Shown in pieces: positions 16,462 through 25,040 of a stretch of 42,652 bases of DNA (the first letter of the stretch is position 1; every line of letters starts with the position of its first letter). The notes under the pieces were generated by a model. It was not told the origin of the DNA. It was given only the letters and a program-made list of their open reading frames with translations, and did no database searches. The position numbers and the translations under genes were made by a program. The DNA lies in IMG/VR virus record IMGVR_UViG_3300029787_000104, positions 1 through 42,652 of that record. One strand, 5' to 3'. Source of the DNA: a virus.

Positions 16462-18617
16462 TATCTTCTTCCATCTGCTTGAACATCTAATCTAAATGTT
16501 CCTAGTTTCCAATTTTGTGAGGATCCTGTGTTTTCTATTTTTAAGGACACTGATCTAGCTCTTGCTCTAGTGTCTACTTTAGTTGTAGAACTTGATACTG
16601 TAAAGGGTCCTAAAGGAGAACTTGCTTGAGTACTATTAGAGTAGTCTTTTAAATTTAATGTTACTTGAGTATTTCCTGTTTGAGAAACAAAATCAGGAAT
16701 AAATCTTCTTATCTTCATTAGATATTCTCCATCACCTCTAAATGTAATTCCTTCTCTAGCATCTTGTGTAATATCATAGTCTCCAGATTGAACGTTGGCC
16801 AAAATAGCAGTCACTGTGCCTCCAGACACAACTTGATCGGTACCTGTTTCGTGTTCATAATAAATTGTACTTCCATCAGTATTACCTTGTACATCAAAAG
16901 AGGCGTTATCAGAAGACCCATAATAACAAGCGTGTGGCTTATCAAATACAGCTGAATCAGCCCAAGCAGTTCTTGCTAAAGTACCAATAGTCCACACAGG
17001 ACGTTGTGGAGAAGATTCTAAATAATTAATTGTTACAACTCTATTAATGGAGTCAGAAGAACTTGTGCCATAAAACCAAGATACTTCTCCAAACAAGTTA
17101 TTAAGACCAGCATTAATTAAATCTCTAGCGTTGGTGTTTACATCTTCATAAACATGGTCTTCTACTAAACATAATAGTGATTCAAGTTTACCAGTATATC
17201 TAAAGAAACCATTTTCTGACATCCAATAAGCATTTCCATCTACTTCGGTATTTGCGTTTTTACCAATTAAACCACAGTTAGTTCCTACCTGTGAGAAAGT
17301 AAAAGTAAAAGGTTGACCTACAAATCTCATTAAAAATAAAGCAGTGTCTGTCCAAATATAAAGTGCATCTCTACCACGCCTTGCTCCCATGATCCGTGAT
17401 CCGCCAGTCAGTCTCTGTGTACCAGCAGTATTGGTTGCTTTAGGTGCGTACGTGTTGATGTCTTCTTGGTCCGAGAACCTAATAAACATATCATCTTGTG
17501 TAGATGTATCTCCAATCGTTGTTTCTGTTCCAAAGAATACTAAGTGTCTATCTGGTGTAGATACAATCATGTGTCTTGAAGCTGTCGGTGCTCCTGAAAT
17601 AACCGTGGCTCGTGTTCCAGTGGCATTTCCCGCATCTGCATCCCACTCAAAACATTTACCATTATAAATTAAAGCTATTAATTTTGTTCCGTAATTATCA
17701 AAAATCCATAAACCAGGATCAATGATAAAGTCTTCACTTGATGCCTCACCCCAAGCCATGAATTTAGAAATATTAGTAACTGTTGCTCCTCCGCTATGAG
17801 TTGCAGCTGTCGTACCATTAACTTCTCTTGCTCCACCACTTAACGTGTTGGTAGATGTGTCGTTAGCAGTAAAACTAATATCTTCAGAACCAATTCTAAT
17901 TTCTCCAGAAGTTGGAAAAGAAGCTGAACTTGTTAAAGGAATATCGGTTGTAGATGCATTGATTCCAGCAGAAAGAGTCGTGGTTGCTGGACCTTGGACA
18001 GTTCCTCCATATAATCCTGTTCCCCAACCTCTTCCACTAACTTGTTGAGATGGACCAACTGGTTCATAAAGTTGAATTGTAGCGCTTCCCGAAGTTGTTA
18101 TAGGACCAGATTGTTCTGTCGTTGCCATTGTTATAGTAATCGTTGTAGGAGTAGGAACCGTTATAACTTCAAATTTTTGGTCATCAAAATCAGAACTTGT
18201 AAATGTAGATCCGCTTATTGTTACACTACTAGTTCTAATAATGTCTCCAGGTTGCATAGAATGACCAGTAGAAAAAGTTATTGTTACAGTGGCAGATGAT
18301 GAGCTTGTAGTAAAACAACTGGTTTCAGTAAATGTGCTTTTTATTGGATGAATGTCATAATAAGTTCCACCAGAATACACATATAAAATTTTGTTAGATC
18401 CAAGAGCAGCATACTTAACTCCATTACTATCTAAGAAATGATGAATAGCTCTAACAGCTCCTGTTAGTTTATCAGCACCTAGTTGATCCCAACCCCCTAT
18501 TTTTTCAGGTACACCATATCTAAATCTAATATTATCACCATCCACCCATTGACTTTCAGCTGCAGTTGGGGTGATTTGTTTGTTAATTCCAGGTTGAAAA
18601 AATAGTTTCTGTAACAT
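16461..18617 (-). CDS. Tail nozzle / packaged-DNA stabilisation protein, P22 gp10-like (718 aa)
   Basis: The N-terminus FFQPGINKQITPTAAESQW followed by DGDNIRFRYGVPEKIGGWDQ is the signature start of P22 gp10-type nozzle proteins in marine podoviruses. The remainder is beta-rich with propeller-like segments (RDALYIWTDTALFLMRFVG, YWMSENGFFRYTGKLE) and an inserted Ser/Thr-rich beta domain (residues 95-285). It should form the hexameric tail nozzle below the gp4-like adaptor and hold packaged DNA. It lacks a ribosome binding site. A promoter-like sequence ends 8 nt before the ATG. Confidence 0.8.
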   Translation of the reverse strand: MLQKLFFQPGINKQITPTAAESQWVDGDNIRFRYGVPEKIGGWDQLGADKLTGAVRAIHHFLDSNGVKYAALGSNKILYVYSGGTYYDIHPIKSTFTETSCFTTSSSSATVTITFSTGHSMQPGDIIRTSSVTISGSTFTSSDFDDQKFEVITVPTPTTITITMATTEQSGPITTSGSATIQLYEPVGPSQQVSGRGWGTGLYGGTVQGPATTTLSAGINASTTDIPLTSSASFPTSGEIRIGSEDISFTANDTSTNTLSGGAREVNGTTAATHSGGATVTNISKFMAWGEASSEDFIIDPGLWIFDNYGTKLIALIYNGKCFEWDADAGNATGTRATVISGAPTASRHMIVSTPDRHLVFFGTETTIGDTSTQDDMFIRFSDQEDINTYAPKATNTAGTQRLTGGSRIMGARRGRDALYIWTDTALFLMRFVGQPFTFTFSQVGTNCGLIGKNANTEVDGNAYWMSENGFFRYTGKLESLLCLVEDHVYEDVNTNARDLINAGLNNLFGEVSWFYGTSSSDSINRVVTINYLESSPQRPVWTIGTLARTAWADSAVFDKPHACYYGSSDNASFDVQGNTDGSTIYYEHETGTDQVVSGGTVTAILANVQSGDYDITQDAREGITFRGDGEYLMKIRRFIPDFVSQTGNTQVTLNLKDYSNSTQASSPLGPFTVSSSTTKVDTRARARSVSLKIENTGSSQNWKLGTFRLDVQADGRR

Positions 18618-18625
18618 AAACAGCC

Positions 18626-18653
18626 ATTATATATAGTTTTTAAAAGAGATCAA
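18626..18653 (-). promoter_or_regulatory. Sigma70-like promoter just upstream of the tail nozzle gene, leaderless layout
   Basis: TTGATC (18653-18648), 16 nt, TATAAT (18631-18626) on the minus strand, then 8 nt to the ATG at 18617. The predicted transcription start would be 1-2 nt before the start codon. The nozzle gene has no ribosome binding site, which agrees. AT-rich DNA gives many chance -10 matches, so the call is moderate. Confidence 0.4.
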
Positions 18654-18690
18654 TCTAATCTTGCTGCTTTACTAGGGCTCTCTTGTATAA

Positions 18691-18957
18691 TCAAAAACTG
18701 TGTTTTTTGTTATTTTTAAAGTATTCAATACATTCAGCTATTGTTTGTTGCCTTACGTATTCCTCTTTTATTTCTTGGGATGTTGGTTGTGGATATATTG
18801 AGTCCCATCTATCTATGATAAATGTTTCATTAGCAGCAGTAAGATCATAACTAGCTTTTGGCACTAATGCTTTCATAACAGTATTTGTACCCCAAGCAAA
18901 ACCATTTTCATTTGAAAACATATCTATTGTTTCTTTTATTGATAATTTCCTTGCCAT
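18691..18957 (-). CDS. XkdW-like small phage protein (88 aa)
   Basis: The middle contains DRWDSIYPQPTSQEIKEEY (residues 49-67), the WDSxxPxPTxxEI pattern of XkdW/DUF4376-like tail-associated proteins, followed by a helix. The first 45 residues (KETIDMFSNENGFAWGTNTV) are unassigned. Placed among tail fibre genes, it could be a fibre chaperone or accessory. The start overlaps the stop of the oxygenase gene (TAATG). Confidence 0.55.
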   Translation of the reverse strand: MARKLSIKETIDMFSNENGFAWGTNTVMKALVPKASYDLTAANETFIIDRWDSIYPQPTSQEIKEEYVRQQTIAECIEYFKNNKKHSF

Positions 18958-19550
18958 TATTTAAATTGATTTCCAGTAACCCAAGTTACTAATGAATTTC
19001 TTTCACCTTTTGTTACAGGCTTAACTTCGTGTAACATATAAGATGGAAACATAATTAATGTTCCTTGTTTTTTATCCATTAGTATACCTTTATCATCTTC
19101 ATAAAGATAAAGTTCTCCACCCTCATATTCTTTTGGGTCAGTTAATTGAATTGATATAGATAATTTTCTAACAATAAAATCTGATGCTCTATCAACGTGT
19201 TTTCCATATTTATTAGACGGTGCCTTATAATTAGTAAATTGAAAACCTTCACTCAAACCAAATATATCAAAATTAAAAAATCTTTGATTTAAATCTAATA
19301 CCATGTCAGTTACTCTACGAAATACCCAATTCATATCATCAGAAGGATATAACCAAGATATTTTACTTTCTCTAACATTTAATTTGTTATTATTCATTGT
19401 TGTTCCTTTAATCATACCGTTCTTTTTAGCAATTTGAATTATCTTTTTACATTCTTCTTTTGTAAAAGCACCATGCCAGTAAGAATAAAGATGAACATTA
19501 TCTAATTTAAAACTCCAAGAGGAATTAACTGATTTAATTTTTTCTTTCAT
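18957..19550 (-). CDS. 2-oxoglutarate/Fe(II)-dependent oxygenase (prolyl-4-hydroxylase-like)
   Basis: A 197-aa double-stranded beta-helix enzyme. The iron triad is H118 and D120 in KYGKHVDRAS and H174 in SYMLHEVKPV. R184 in KGERNSLVTW is the 2-oxoglutarate-binding Arg. The layout matches the prolyl-4-hydroxylase branch common in marine phages. The substrate is unknown. Its place within the tail-fibre block suggests modification of a virion or host protein, but this is inference. There is no ribosome binding site. A good promoter ends exactly 8 nt before the ATG. The first eight residues (MKEKIKSV) are identical to those of the gene at 31596-31790. Confidence 0.85.
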   Translation of the reverse strand: MKEKIKSVNSSWSFKLDNVHLYSYWHGAFTKEECKKIIQIAKKNGMIKGTTMNNNKLNVRESKISWLYPSDDMNWVFRRVTDMVLDLNQRFFNFDIFGLSEGFQFTNYKAPSNKYGKHVDRASDFIVRKLSISIQLTDPKEYEGGELYLYEDDKGILMDKKQGTLIMFPSYMLHEVKPVTKGERNSLVTWVTGNQFK

Positions 19551-19558
19551 TAAGTATT

Positions 19559-19587
19559 ATTATATTCTAAATATTGTTATATTTCAA
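19559..19587 (-). promoter_or_regulatory. Sigma70-like promoter of the 2OG oxygenase gene, leaderless layout
   Basis: TTGAAA (19587-19582), 17 nt, TATAAT (19564-19559), then AATACTTA and the ATG at 19550. Ideal spacing and a perfect -10. It is placed in the 40-nt gap between the 130-aa gene and the oxygenase. The transcript would begin 1-2 nt before the start codon. Confidence 0.5.
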
Positions 19588-19590
19588 GTA

Positions 19591-19983
19591 TTATTCTATT
19601 GCATCCCAACTTTGATTTTCTTCATTCCATGTATATGCTTTATCGACAGGTTTAGATACTGGAGCTTCCCATTGACAAGTATCCTCGTTTAATACCCAAG
19701 AAGCAAAAGGTTTTGATGGTATAAAAGCATCTCTGCTTTCATCATAACTCATGCCTTTACTTGCATGATTTTTTCTAAAAGGTGTTCCTCCTAATATATG
19801 AACACCACTTTTAGTATTATAAGATGTTTGTTTCCATACATCTGTTGTTCCATATAAATTATTTAAAAAGTCTACACCTAATTGTTCTTGTTCATTACCA
19901 TCATTATCAGTAATTACGTCGTTGTGAACAGAAACAACTTGTTCAACTATATTTCCTGCTCCTATTTTTGCAAAAGTAGCCAT
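19591..19983 (-). CDS. Conserved marine-phage tail-region protein of unknown function (130 aa)
   Basis: The sequence has the layout I remember from many cyanophage and pelagiphage ORFs near fibres: MATFAKIGAGNIVEQVVSVH at the start, FLNNLYGTTDVWKQTSYNT, then GTPFRKNHASKGMSYDESRD, and a C-terminal W-rich end (FASWVLNEDTCQWEAPV, YTWNEENQSWDAIE). No enzyme motif. It may be a fibre-associated or assembly protein. The name is left open. Confidence 0.7.
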   Translation of the reverse strand: MATFAKIGAGNIVEQVVSVHNDVITDNDGNEQEQLGVDFLNNLYGTTDVWKQTSYNTKSGVHILGGTPFRKNHASKGMSYDESRDAFIPSKPFASWVLNEDTCQWEAPVSKPVDKAYTWNEENQSWDAIE

Positions 19984-19985
19984 TG

Positions 19986-20897
19986 TTATGTTGTGTAGCT
20001 CCCTGAACCTGTAAATTTAATTATTGTGTTTGCACCTGATGTTGTAACTGTTGGTGAGCCTGATGTAGTTGATGAATAATTAGCAGTAGGCACACTTAAA
20101 ATTACTACGCCTTTTCCGCCATCACCACCTTGGGATTCACCGCCTACGCCTGTAGTTCCCCAAGCTGTACCGCCTCCGCCGCCGCCAGTGTTTGCAGTTC
20201 CAGCAGTTCCAGTGCTAAGACCCGGAGCGCTTGTTCCGGCTCCGCCGCCGCCTGATCCAGCTGATCCATTTGGACCATTCCAAGAACCGCCTCCGCCTCC
20301 TCCAGCATAAGTTACTGAAGAACCTGTAATTGAATTTGCTGTACCATTTCCACCGTTACCTGCAGTAGTTCCTGATGCATCGGTTCCAACCGCACCAGCG
20401 CCACCACCACCTGCTCCAGCTCCAGGATTGGTTTGTTGACCTCCGCCACCAGAACCACTTCCACCGTCATTCCCTTGACTTGGAGATACGCTTGGTGTGT
20501 TTCCTGAACCACCAGATAATCCACCTGCTGGGTTTCCATTTCCTGTACCACCGCCTGAGCCACCATCAAAAGCTGGTGAGTGATAAGCTTGTGAAGAACC
20601 ACCACCGGCAGAAGTTATTGTTGTTAATCCAGCAGCTGCTCCTGCAATTGATGAGTCGTCACCGTTAGATGTTGTTTGTTGACCAGCGCCATCGCCGACT
20701 GTTACTGTAATTGTTTGTCCTATGTTTACTGATTGAGTAGATGTTCTGTATCCACCAGCTCCACCGCCGCCACCACTGATAAAGCCAAAATTAGAATTAC
20801 CTCCGCAACCGCCTCCGGCTACTACTAAAAATTGAATTTCAACTTTAGGAGCTCCACCTGATCCAAAACCAAGTATTGTGTATCCAAATTGTGCCAT
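19986..20897 (-). CDS. Glycine-rich tail tip / receptor-binding protein (303 aa)
   Basis: After a short beta-rich start (KVEIQFLVVAGGGCGG) the protein is dominated by Gly runs and GGxGG patterns (residues 30-260), with Ser/Thr/Asn between, then a beta-like end (KGVVILSVPTANY, TIIKFTGSGSYTT). This is the glycine-rich adhesin layout used at phage fibre tips, thought to fold as packed polyglycine helices. It likely contacts the host receptor and may vary quickly among relatives. The local DNA is richer in G+C because of Gly codons. It follows the 405-aa fibre gene, 12 nt apart, with an AAGGAAAA site. Confidence 0.75.
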   Translation of the reverse strand: MAQFGYTILGFGSGGAPKVEIQFLVVAGGGCGGNSNFGFISGGGGGAGGYRTSTQSVNIGQTITVTVGDGAGQQTTSNGDDSSIAGAAAGLTTITSAGGGSSQAYHSPAFDGGSGGGTGNGNPAGGLSGGSGNTPSVSPSQGNDGGSGSGGGGQQTNPGAGAGGGGAGAVGTDASGTTAGNGGNGTANSITGSSVTYAGGGGGGSWNGPNGSAGSGGGGAGTSAPGLSTGTAGTANTGGGGGGTAWGTTGVGGESQGGDGGKGVVILSVPTANYSSTTSGSPTVTTSGANTIIKFTGSGSYTT

Positions 20898-20909
20898 ACT
20901 CTATTTTCC

Positions 20910-22127
20910 TTATGCGTCGTTAGCTGCGTCAGTAGTATAGAATATTTTTATTCCTATGAGTCTTGCATCAGCATTGTAAGTATCTGCTGAAACATCTCTA
21001 AAAATGTTAAAGAAGACATCATCACCAACTGCTGGAGAGCCTGCTATTGTTACTGCTCCGCTTTCTACGTTTACCATTAGATCGTTTGCTGTTCCGGAAG
21101 CAGCTAATGCTGTATTAGGTACAGCTGTTCCCATAGCAACATCTAATGTATCGTCACTACTAACTGCTACACCTTGTAATGCAAAACATACTGTGCCTGT
21201 ATTAGTTGAACCAGCACTCCAAAAACTTTGGAAAGTTACTGTTCCTTCATTCCAACCTTTAGGGAATGCAATTGAAAATTGTGCATACTCATCTGAAGAA
21301 GCATCAAAATCTAAAGATTTAACTTCAGGTCTTTGAGCTGTTAATTCTGTTTGAGCAATGTCTGCACATCCATTAGATGAGGCAGCGTACATTGCTGTAG
21401 CTGGAACCCAAATAGATTGTTTACCTGAAATATTAATTGCTGCAGTTGCTGATTTAAGAACTCCTGATCCTTTAGGATTTAAATTTAAATCAACGTTTGT
21501 TTCACCTGTTGAAGAAATAATTGGACCATTTCCAGTCGCAGCATTTGCTAATGTAATTTCGTTAACAGCTGAACTTGTTGCTGTTAATAAAGCTAGTTCA
21601 TTTCCGTTAGTATCTAAAATTGAAGTTCCAATTTTAGGAGACGTTAAAGTTTTGTTTGTTAAAGTTTGTGTTCCACCAGTAGTTACGTCACCAGCTGGTA
21701 AAGTGTAAATATCTGGATTAGTTCCATCGTTTGCAGTTGCAAAAACAATGGCATCACCTTTGTCAGTTGCTGAAAAAGTAAATGTATCACCAGATCCTGA
21801 TGTATATTTAAATTGAACTGTGTAAGCTCCAGATGTTGAATTTCTTAAATAATAAAAAGTTTGAACATCTAAAGGAATTGTTACGATTTGGTTTCCTGTA
21901 ATAGAACCTGTAAATTCAATCATTCTGTGTGCAAGAACCGCACCAGTTGATCCATCAGAAACAGGTAAAGCTGTAGTTTGTGCACCGCCTGCAATCGATT
22001 GACCAGTAAATCCACCAACAATTTGTTCAAATATATCTAAGTTTGTGTTAGTTTTTGTTCCCCATGTACCGGCATTCTCGCCAGTAGCCATTTTTTCTAT
22101 ACCAAGTGGTGTATATGTTGATGCCAT
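20910..22127 (-). CDS. Tail fibre protein (405 aa)
   Basis: N-terminal STYTPLGIEKMATGENAGTW plus KTNTNLDIFEQIVGGFTGQS is a common start of marine phage fibres. The repeat-like TQTLTNKTLTSPKIGTSIL (about residue 157) is a classic fibre shaft motif. The C-terminal half (from about residue 230) is a beta-rich head domain. Probably forms trimers attached to the tail, carrying the Gly-rich tip encoded next. A good AGGAGA ribosome binding site supports the start. Confidence 0.8.
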   Translation of the reverse strand: MASTYTPLGIEKMATGENAGTWGTKTNTNLDIFEQIVGGFTGQSIAGGAQTTALPVSDGSTGAVLAHRMIEFTGSITGNQIVTIPLDVQTFYYLRNSTSGAYTVQFKYTSGSGDTFTFSATDKGDAIVFATANDGTNPDIYTLPAGDVTTGGTQTLTNKTLTSPKIGTSILDTNGNELALLTATSSAVNEITLANAATGNGPIISSTGETNVDLNLNPKGSGVLKSATAAINISGKQSIWVPATAMYAASSNGCADIAQTELTAQRPEVKSLDFDASSDEYAQFSIAFPKGWNEGTVTFQSFWSAGSTNTGTVCFALQGVAVSSDDTLDVAMGTAVPNTALAASGTANDLMVNVESGAVTIAGSPAVGDDVFFNIFRDVSADTYNADARLIGIKIFYTTDAANDA

Positions 22128-22143
22128 AATTTGTTCTCCTAAT

Positions 22144-23247
22144 TTACGCCGCTATATTTACATCTGTATACGTTGTTGTACTTTCAATGTCAACATCTTC
22201 ATAACCCGCTGAAGATTCAATACTAACGTTTTTATAATATACCGGGTATAATTCGCCTACATTAGCACTAATTGATAAACTCGTCAATCCTATAGACATT
22301 TCTGTAGGTGTTATTGCTCCTACAGATCCTGCAAAAGAAACGCCTGTTAAACCAACAGCCATGTCGGTAACTGTGACTGATCCTACAGAGGCAGAAAAAG
22401 AAACATTATCAATAGGATAACTAACATCGACATTAACTCCAGATCCACCATCTTCAGCCGCAAAAGATACTCCTGTTATTCCTACAACATCCGCAGGTGT
22501 TATTTCACCAACAGCGCTACCTAAAGTCTGATTAGCTAACCCAACAAGTACATCAGCCCCGCTATTGATTGTCCAACCAGTTCCTTGTTCTGTAGCAACT
22601 GAATATCCACTTGGTATGTCAGTGTAATCAACTTGTACGCTTGAAGTTCCTATGGCGCTTCCAAAAGATACTCCGGTTAATCCTACAACATCAGCAGGGG
22701 TCAATACCCATTCACCCCAAGCACCTTCACCATAAGCAATAGTGCCCCAACCATTTTCTCCAATTACAGATGAAAATTCTACTCCACTAACTTCTACAGT
22801 AAATCCAGATGCTCCCCAGTTTTCAGATCCCCAAGTATCTGAACCCCATCCTGTATTTACTTCTGTTGTAACTGTAACTGATGAATTAAAACCAACTGAA
22901 ACTGAATAACCACTAACAGGTATTACGGGGTCACTACTTTCACCCCAAGGTTCTTCACCCCATACATCTCGACCCCATCCTGTATTAGGTGATGATATTA
23001 CACCATCCGCATTTAAAGCGGTAGAAAAAGAAACTCCTGAAACTTCAACAGCTAATCCAGATGCTCCCCAATTTTCTGTGCCCCAAGTATCTGAACCCCA
23101 TCCTTGTTCAGGAAAAGAGTTAACTCCATCTGCATTTAATTCAGATGTAATATTTAAACCGGTTAATGATATTGTTATTGTATTAGATTGCCAAGAGTTA
23201 ATGCCCCAGGCTACCGAAGGATCATCACCACCCCAAATTGAAGCCAT
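22144..23247 (-). CDS. Repeat-built virion/fibre protein with WG-rich and GVSF repeats (367 aa)
   Basis: Two repeat classes are visible. The first half has Trp-Gly units (QGWGSDTWGTENWGASGLAV, TGWGRDVWGEEPWGESSD, TGWGSDTWGSENWGASGFTV), each followed by VEVSGVxFS. The second half has VVGLTGVSFGSAIG-like units recurring about every 30-45 residues. The C-terminus (VSIESSAGYEDVDIESTT) is a short acidic beta repeat. Such repeat proteins are probably extended beta structures on fibres or the virion surface. Copy number is likely to vary between relatives. Good AAGGAGG site. Confidence 0.65.
   Translation of the reverse strand: MASIWGGDDPSVAWGINSWQSNTITISLTGLNITSELNADGVNSFPEQGWGSDTWGTENWGASGLAVEVSGVSFSTALNADGVISSPNTGWGRDVWGEEPWGESSDPVIPVSGYSVSVGFNSSVTVTTEVNTGWGSDTWGSENWGASGFTVEVSGVEFSSVIGENGWGTIAYGEGAWGEWVLTPADVVGLTGVSFGSAIGTSSVQVDYTDIPSGYSVATEQGTGWTINSGADVLVGLANQTLGSAVGEITPADVVGITGVSFAAEDGGSGVNVDVSYPIDNVSFSASVGSVTVTDMAVGLTGVSFAGSVGAITPTEMSIGLTSLSISANVGELYPVYYKNVSIESSAGYEDVDIESTTTYTDVNIAA
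22804..23105 (-). repeat. Internal DNA repeats encoding WG-rich units
   Basis: Two nearly identical blocks of about 50 nt (22804-22853 and 23055-23105) and a diverged third (about 22945-22985) encode the Trp-Gly units. They share the core CCCCAAGTATCTGAACCCCA (plus-strand reading). These blocks are the likely substrate for slippage or recombination that changes repeat number. Confidence 0.6.
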
Positions 23248-23261
23248 AAGGATCTACCTCC

Positions 23262-23714
23262 TTACGTTAATCTTAGGATAGCTGTAGTTGCTGCGGCTGC
23301 TGGAAATTGAACTGTAAAAGTTCCAGAAGAAACTGTTTTATCTCCACCAAATGCTATAACACAAACTGCATCTGTTGTACCTGATCCGCCATCAGTTGTT
23401 GTGTTGTAAATCATTGCACCATTTGCTGTAAATGAAGCTGAAGTCCAAGACACATCAGCGAAGTCAGTGTAAGCAGTTGTGCTGTCTAAAGTTACGCCTT
23501 GGTTTGTAAGAGCTTTTCCTCCTGCTGTATAAGCAGTTCCAGAAGAATTTGTAATTTCGTTTGATGTACTATAATCAGTTGTGGTCGCGCCTAGAGAAGC
23601 AGAACTTGTAAACATTGCGATTTTAAAAGTATCTCCACCTGAAGAATCAAAGTCGTGTTTACCACTTAAAAGTTCACTTTTGAAACTTGAACAAACTGCT
23701 GATGTAATAGCCAT
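23262..23714 (-). CDS. Beta-rich virion protein (150 aa)
   Basis: Starts AITSAVCSSFKSELLSGKHD, followed by KIAMFTSSASLGATTTDYS and a Ser/Thr/Ala-rich beta body ending VQFPAAAATTAILRLT. I recall this layout in many marine phage structural clusters as an unnamed virion protein. Function unknown. It has an AGGAG site and lies between the head-tail adaptor and the repeat protein. Confidence 0.65.
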   Translation of the reverse strand: MAITSAVCSSFKSELLSGKHDFDSSGGDTFKIAMFTSSASLGATTTDYSTSNEITNSSGTAYTAGGKALTNQGVTLDSTTAYTDFADVSWTSASFTANGAMIYNTTTDGGSGTTDAVCVIAFGGDKTVSSGTFTVQFPAAAATTAILRLT

Positions 23715-23728
23715 ATTTTTCTCCTAAT

Positions 23729-24448
23729 TTAAGGACTCGGTGAATCAATTTTAATTCTAACCGTGCCGTCCGTGTAATCGTCTCTACGTCTTCTTCCAAT
23801 TTGTTGAGAAGCAAACGTTTGTATACTATCTTTATACTTTTGCTCGTATAATGTCAACATATCCGTAGGGCCTTTTAAAAACCCATAAGTTTCAACTAAA
23901 CAGGCATATAAAAGCAATTGAGGGTAGTTCATACTAATATAATTAGTCGTGTTATCAGATGCTAATGTTGCTGGTCTTTTATCGTAATGAACTCTAAAAT
24001 AATAGTTTGCGTCTGGAGTAGGTGCTAACATATAACCTCCTGAATTTGATGAGCCATCTCCCGTTGCTCCTCCAAACATTGCATAATATTTAGGCATGCC
24101 GGTTACATCAGCTCCTCCTGATCCAGTTAGATCTTCAATGTACTCAGCTAACCAAGTTACATCTTTTTTAATAAGCCATCTTAAAGTGCCAGTTGAAGCT
24201 GTAGTAGAGTCAAATACTTCTATACCTCTAGTAAATATTGCTCCAGCCGGAGCAAAAATACTATTTTTATCTGTAACTAAATTACCTTCTTGCATATGTC
24301 TATCAGCATCAATTGGAACATCTTGAGATATTCTAGACTGAGCATTTAAAATAATATTTTCTAAAATATCAGTTGTTAAAACATTTGCGTCTGTTTCAGT
24401 GTAATTTCTAATTTGTGTAACTAATCCTGAATAACTTATTCCTGCCAT
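23729..24448 (-). CDS. Phage adaptor-like head-tail protein (239 aa)
   Basis: The helical N-terminus (LVTQIRNYTETDANVLTTDI, then LENIILNAQSRISQDVP) followed by a beta domain and a helix (NYPQLLLYACLVETYGFLKG) is the usual shape of phage head-tail adaptor/gp6-like proteins. The C-terminus RRRRDDYTDGTVRIKI is strongly basic. It likely sits in the neck or tail junction. Family assignment is from fold pattern and position. Coupled to the 196-aa gene through TAATG. Confidence 0.6.
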   Translation of the reverse strand: MAGISYSGLVTQIRNYTETDANVLTTDILENIILNAQSRISQDVPIDADRHMQEGNLVTDKNSIFAPAGAIFTRGIEVFDSTTASTGTLRWLIKKDVTWLAEYIEDLTGSGGADVTGMPKYYAMFGGATGDGSSNSGGYMLAPTPDANYYFRVHYDKRPATLASDNTTNYISMNYPQLLLYACLVETYGFLKGPTDMLTLYEQKYKDSIQTFASQQIGRRRRDDYTDGTVRIKIDSPSP

Positions 24449-25038
24449 TATGCTTCAAGAGTTATAGGTCCAACAGAACATCCAACTCCTCCTCCTTTTT
24501 GATTACCTAATGTAGCAGTATCAGTATTCACTGTAAAATAAAAATAATTAGCTTTAGCATAATCTGTTTGAATTCTTGCTCCTGATCTAAATATACCTGT
24601 AGTAATAGAATAGCCTGCAGCTAAAGCAAGTTTAGCTCCTGTAATACCATCAAAACCTTGTGGGTTTGCAAATTGAAAAGTTCCACCACTTGCTGTTGTT
24701 GCTTGAGAAGCACCTCTAAATCTGTAAGTGTCTCCATCAGTTAAACCATGACCTGGAAATGTTACATTAATAATACCTGAGGCAGCTGCGTATGTTTCAA
24801 ATGGATTGTCTGGCATTATTCTTGCTACTGCAGGTGCAGTTCTTGCCGGTCTAACCTGTGGTAAAGCAACACCGTCAGCACTTATTGGTAAAGGTTCTAA
24901 TTGTGGTTGTTTAGGTTCATATTCAGATACATGAACAAAAGCTCCATTCCATTCTGTTACCATTTCTCTCCATGGATATTGAAGTCCAGATCTATCTGAA
25001 ATTGCTAACGCTCTTTTTCCTGATGCATATTTTGGCAT
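24448..25038 (-). CDS. Neck/tail-region structural protein of unknown function (196 aa)
   Basis: The N-terminus is distinctive: YASGKRALAISDRSGLQYPW followed by REMVTEWNGAFVHVSEYEPK (residues 4-43), which I recognise from marine phage head-tail clusters but cannot name. A Pro-rich linker leads to a beta domain (INVTFPGHGLTDGDTYRF) resembling Ig-like or fibre domains. It lies between the gp4-like and adaptor genes, so a neck or tail accessory role is likely. Confidence 0.6.
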   Translation of the reverse strand: MPKYASGKRALAISDRSGLQYPWREMVTEWNGAFVHVSEYEPKQPQLEPLPISADGVALPQVRPARTAPAVARIMPDNPFETYAAASGIINVTFPGHGLTDGDTYRFRGASQATTASGGTFQFANPQGFDGITGAKLALAAGYSITTGIFRSGARIQTDYAKANYFYFTVNTDTATLGNQKGGGVGCSVGPITLEA

Positions 25039-25040
25039 AA

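Noticed and set aside
18650-18690. Possible frameshifted C-terminal extension of the 88-aa gene (ESPSKAARLD reading)
   Set aside because: The peptide looks phage-like, but the frame has no start and joining it needs a frameshift for which there is no slippery site.
20312-20605. 97-aa minus-strand frame inside the Gly-rich gene
   Set aside because: Shifted reading of the Gly-rich repeats, giving an implausible Val/Gln/Glu-rich product.
21004-21708. Two plus-strand open frames (110 and 116 aa) opposite the tail fibre gene
   Set aside because: Same antisense effect. The minus frame has a good RBS and fibre motifs.
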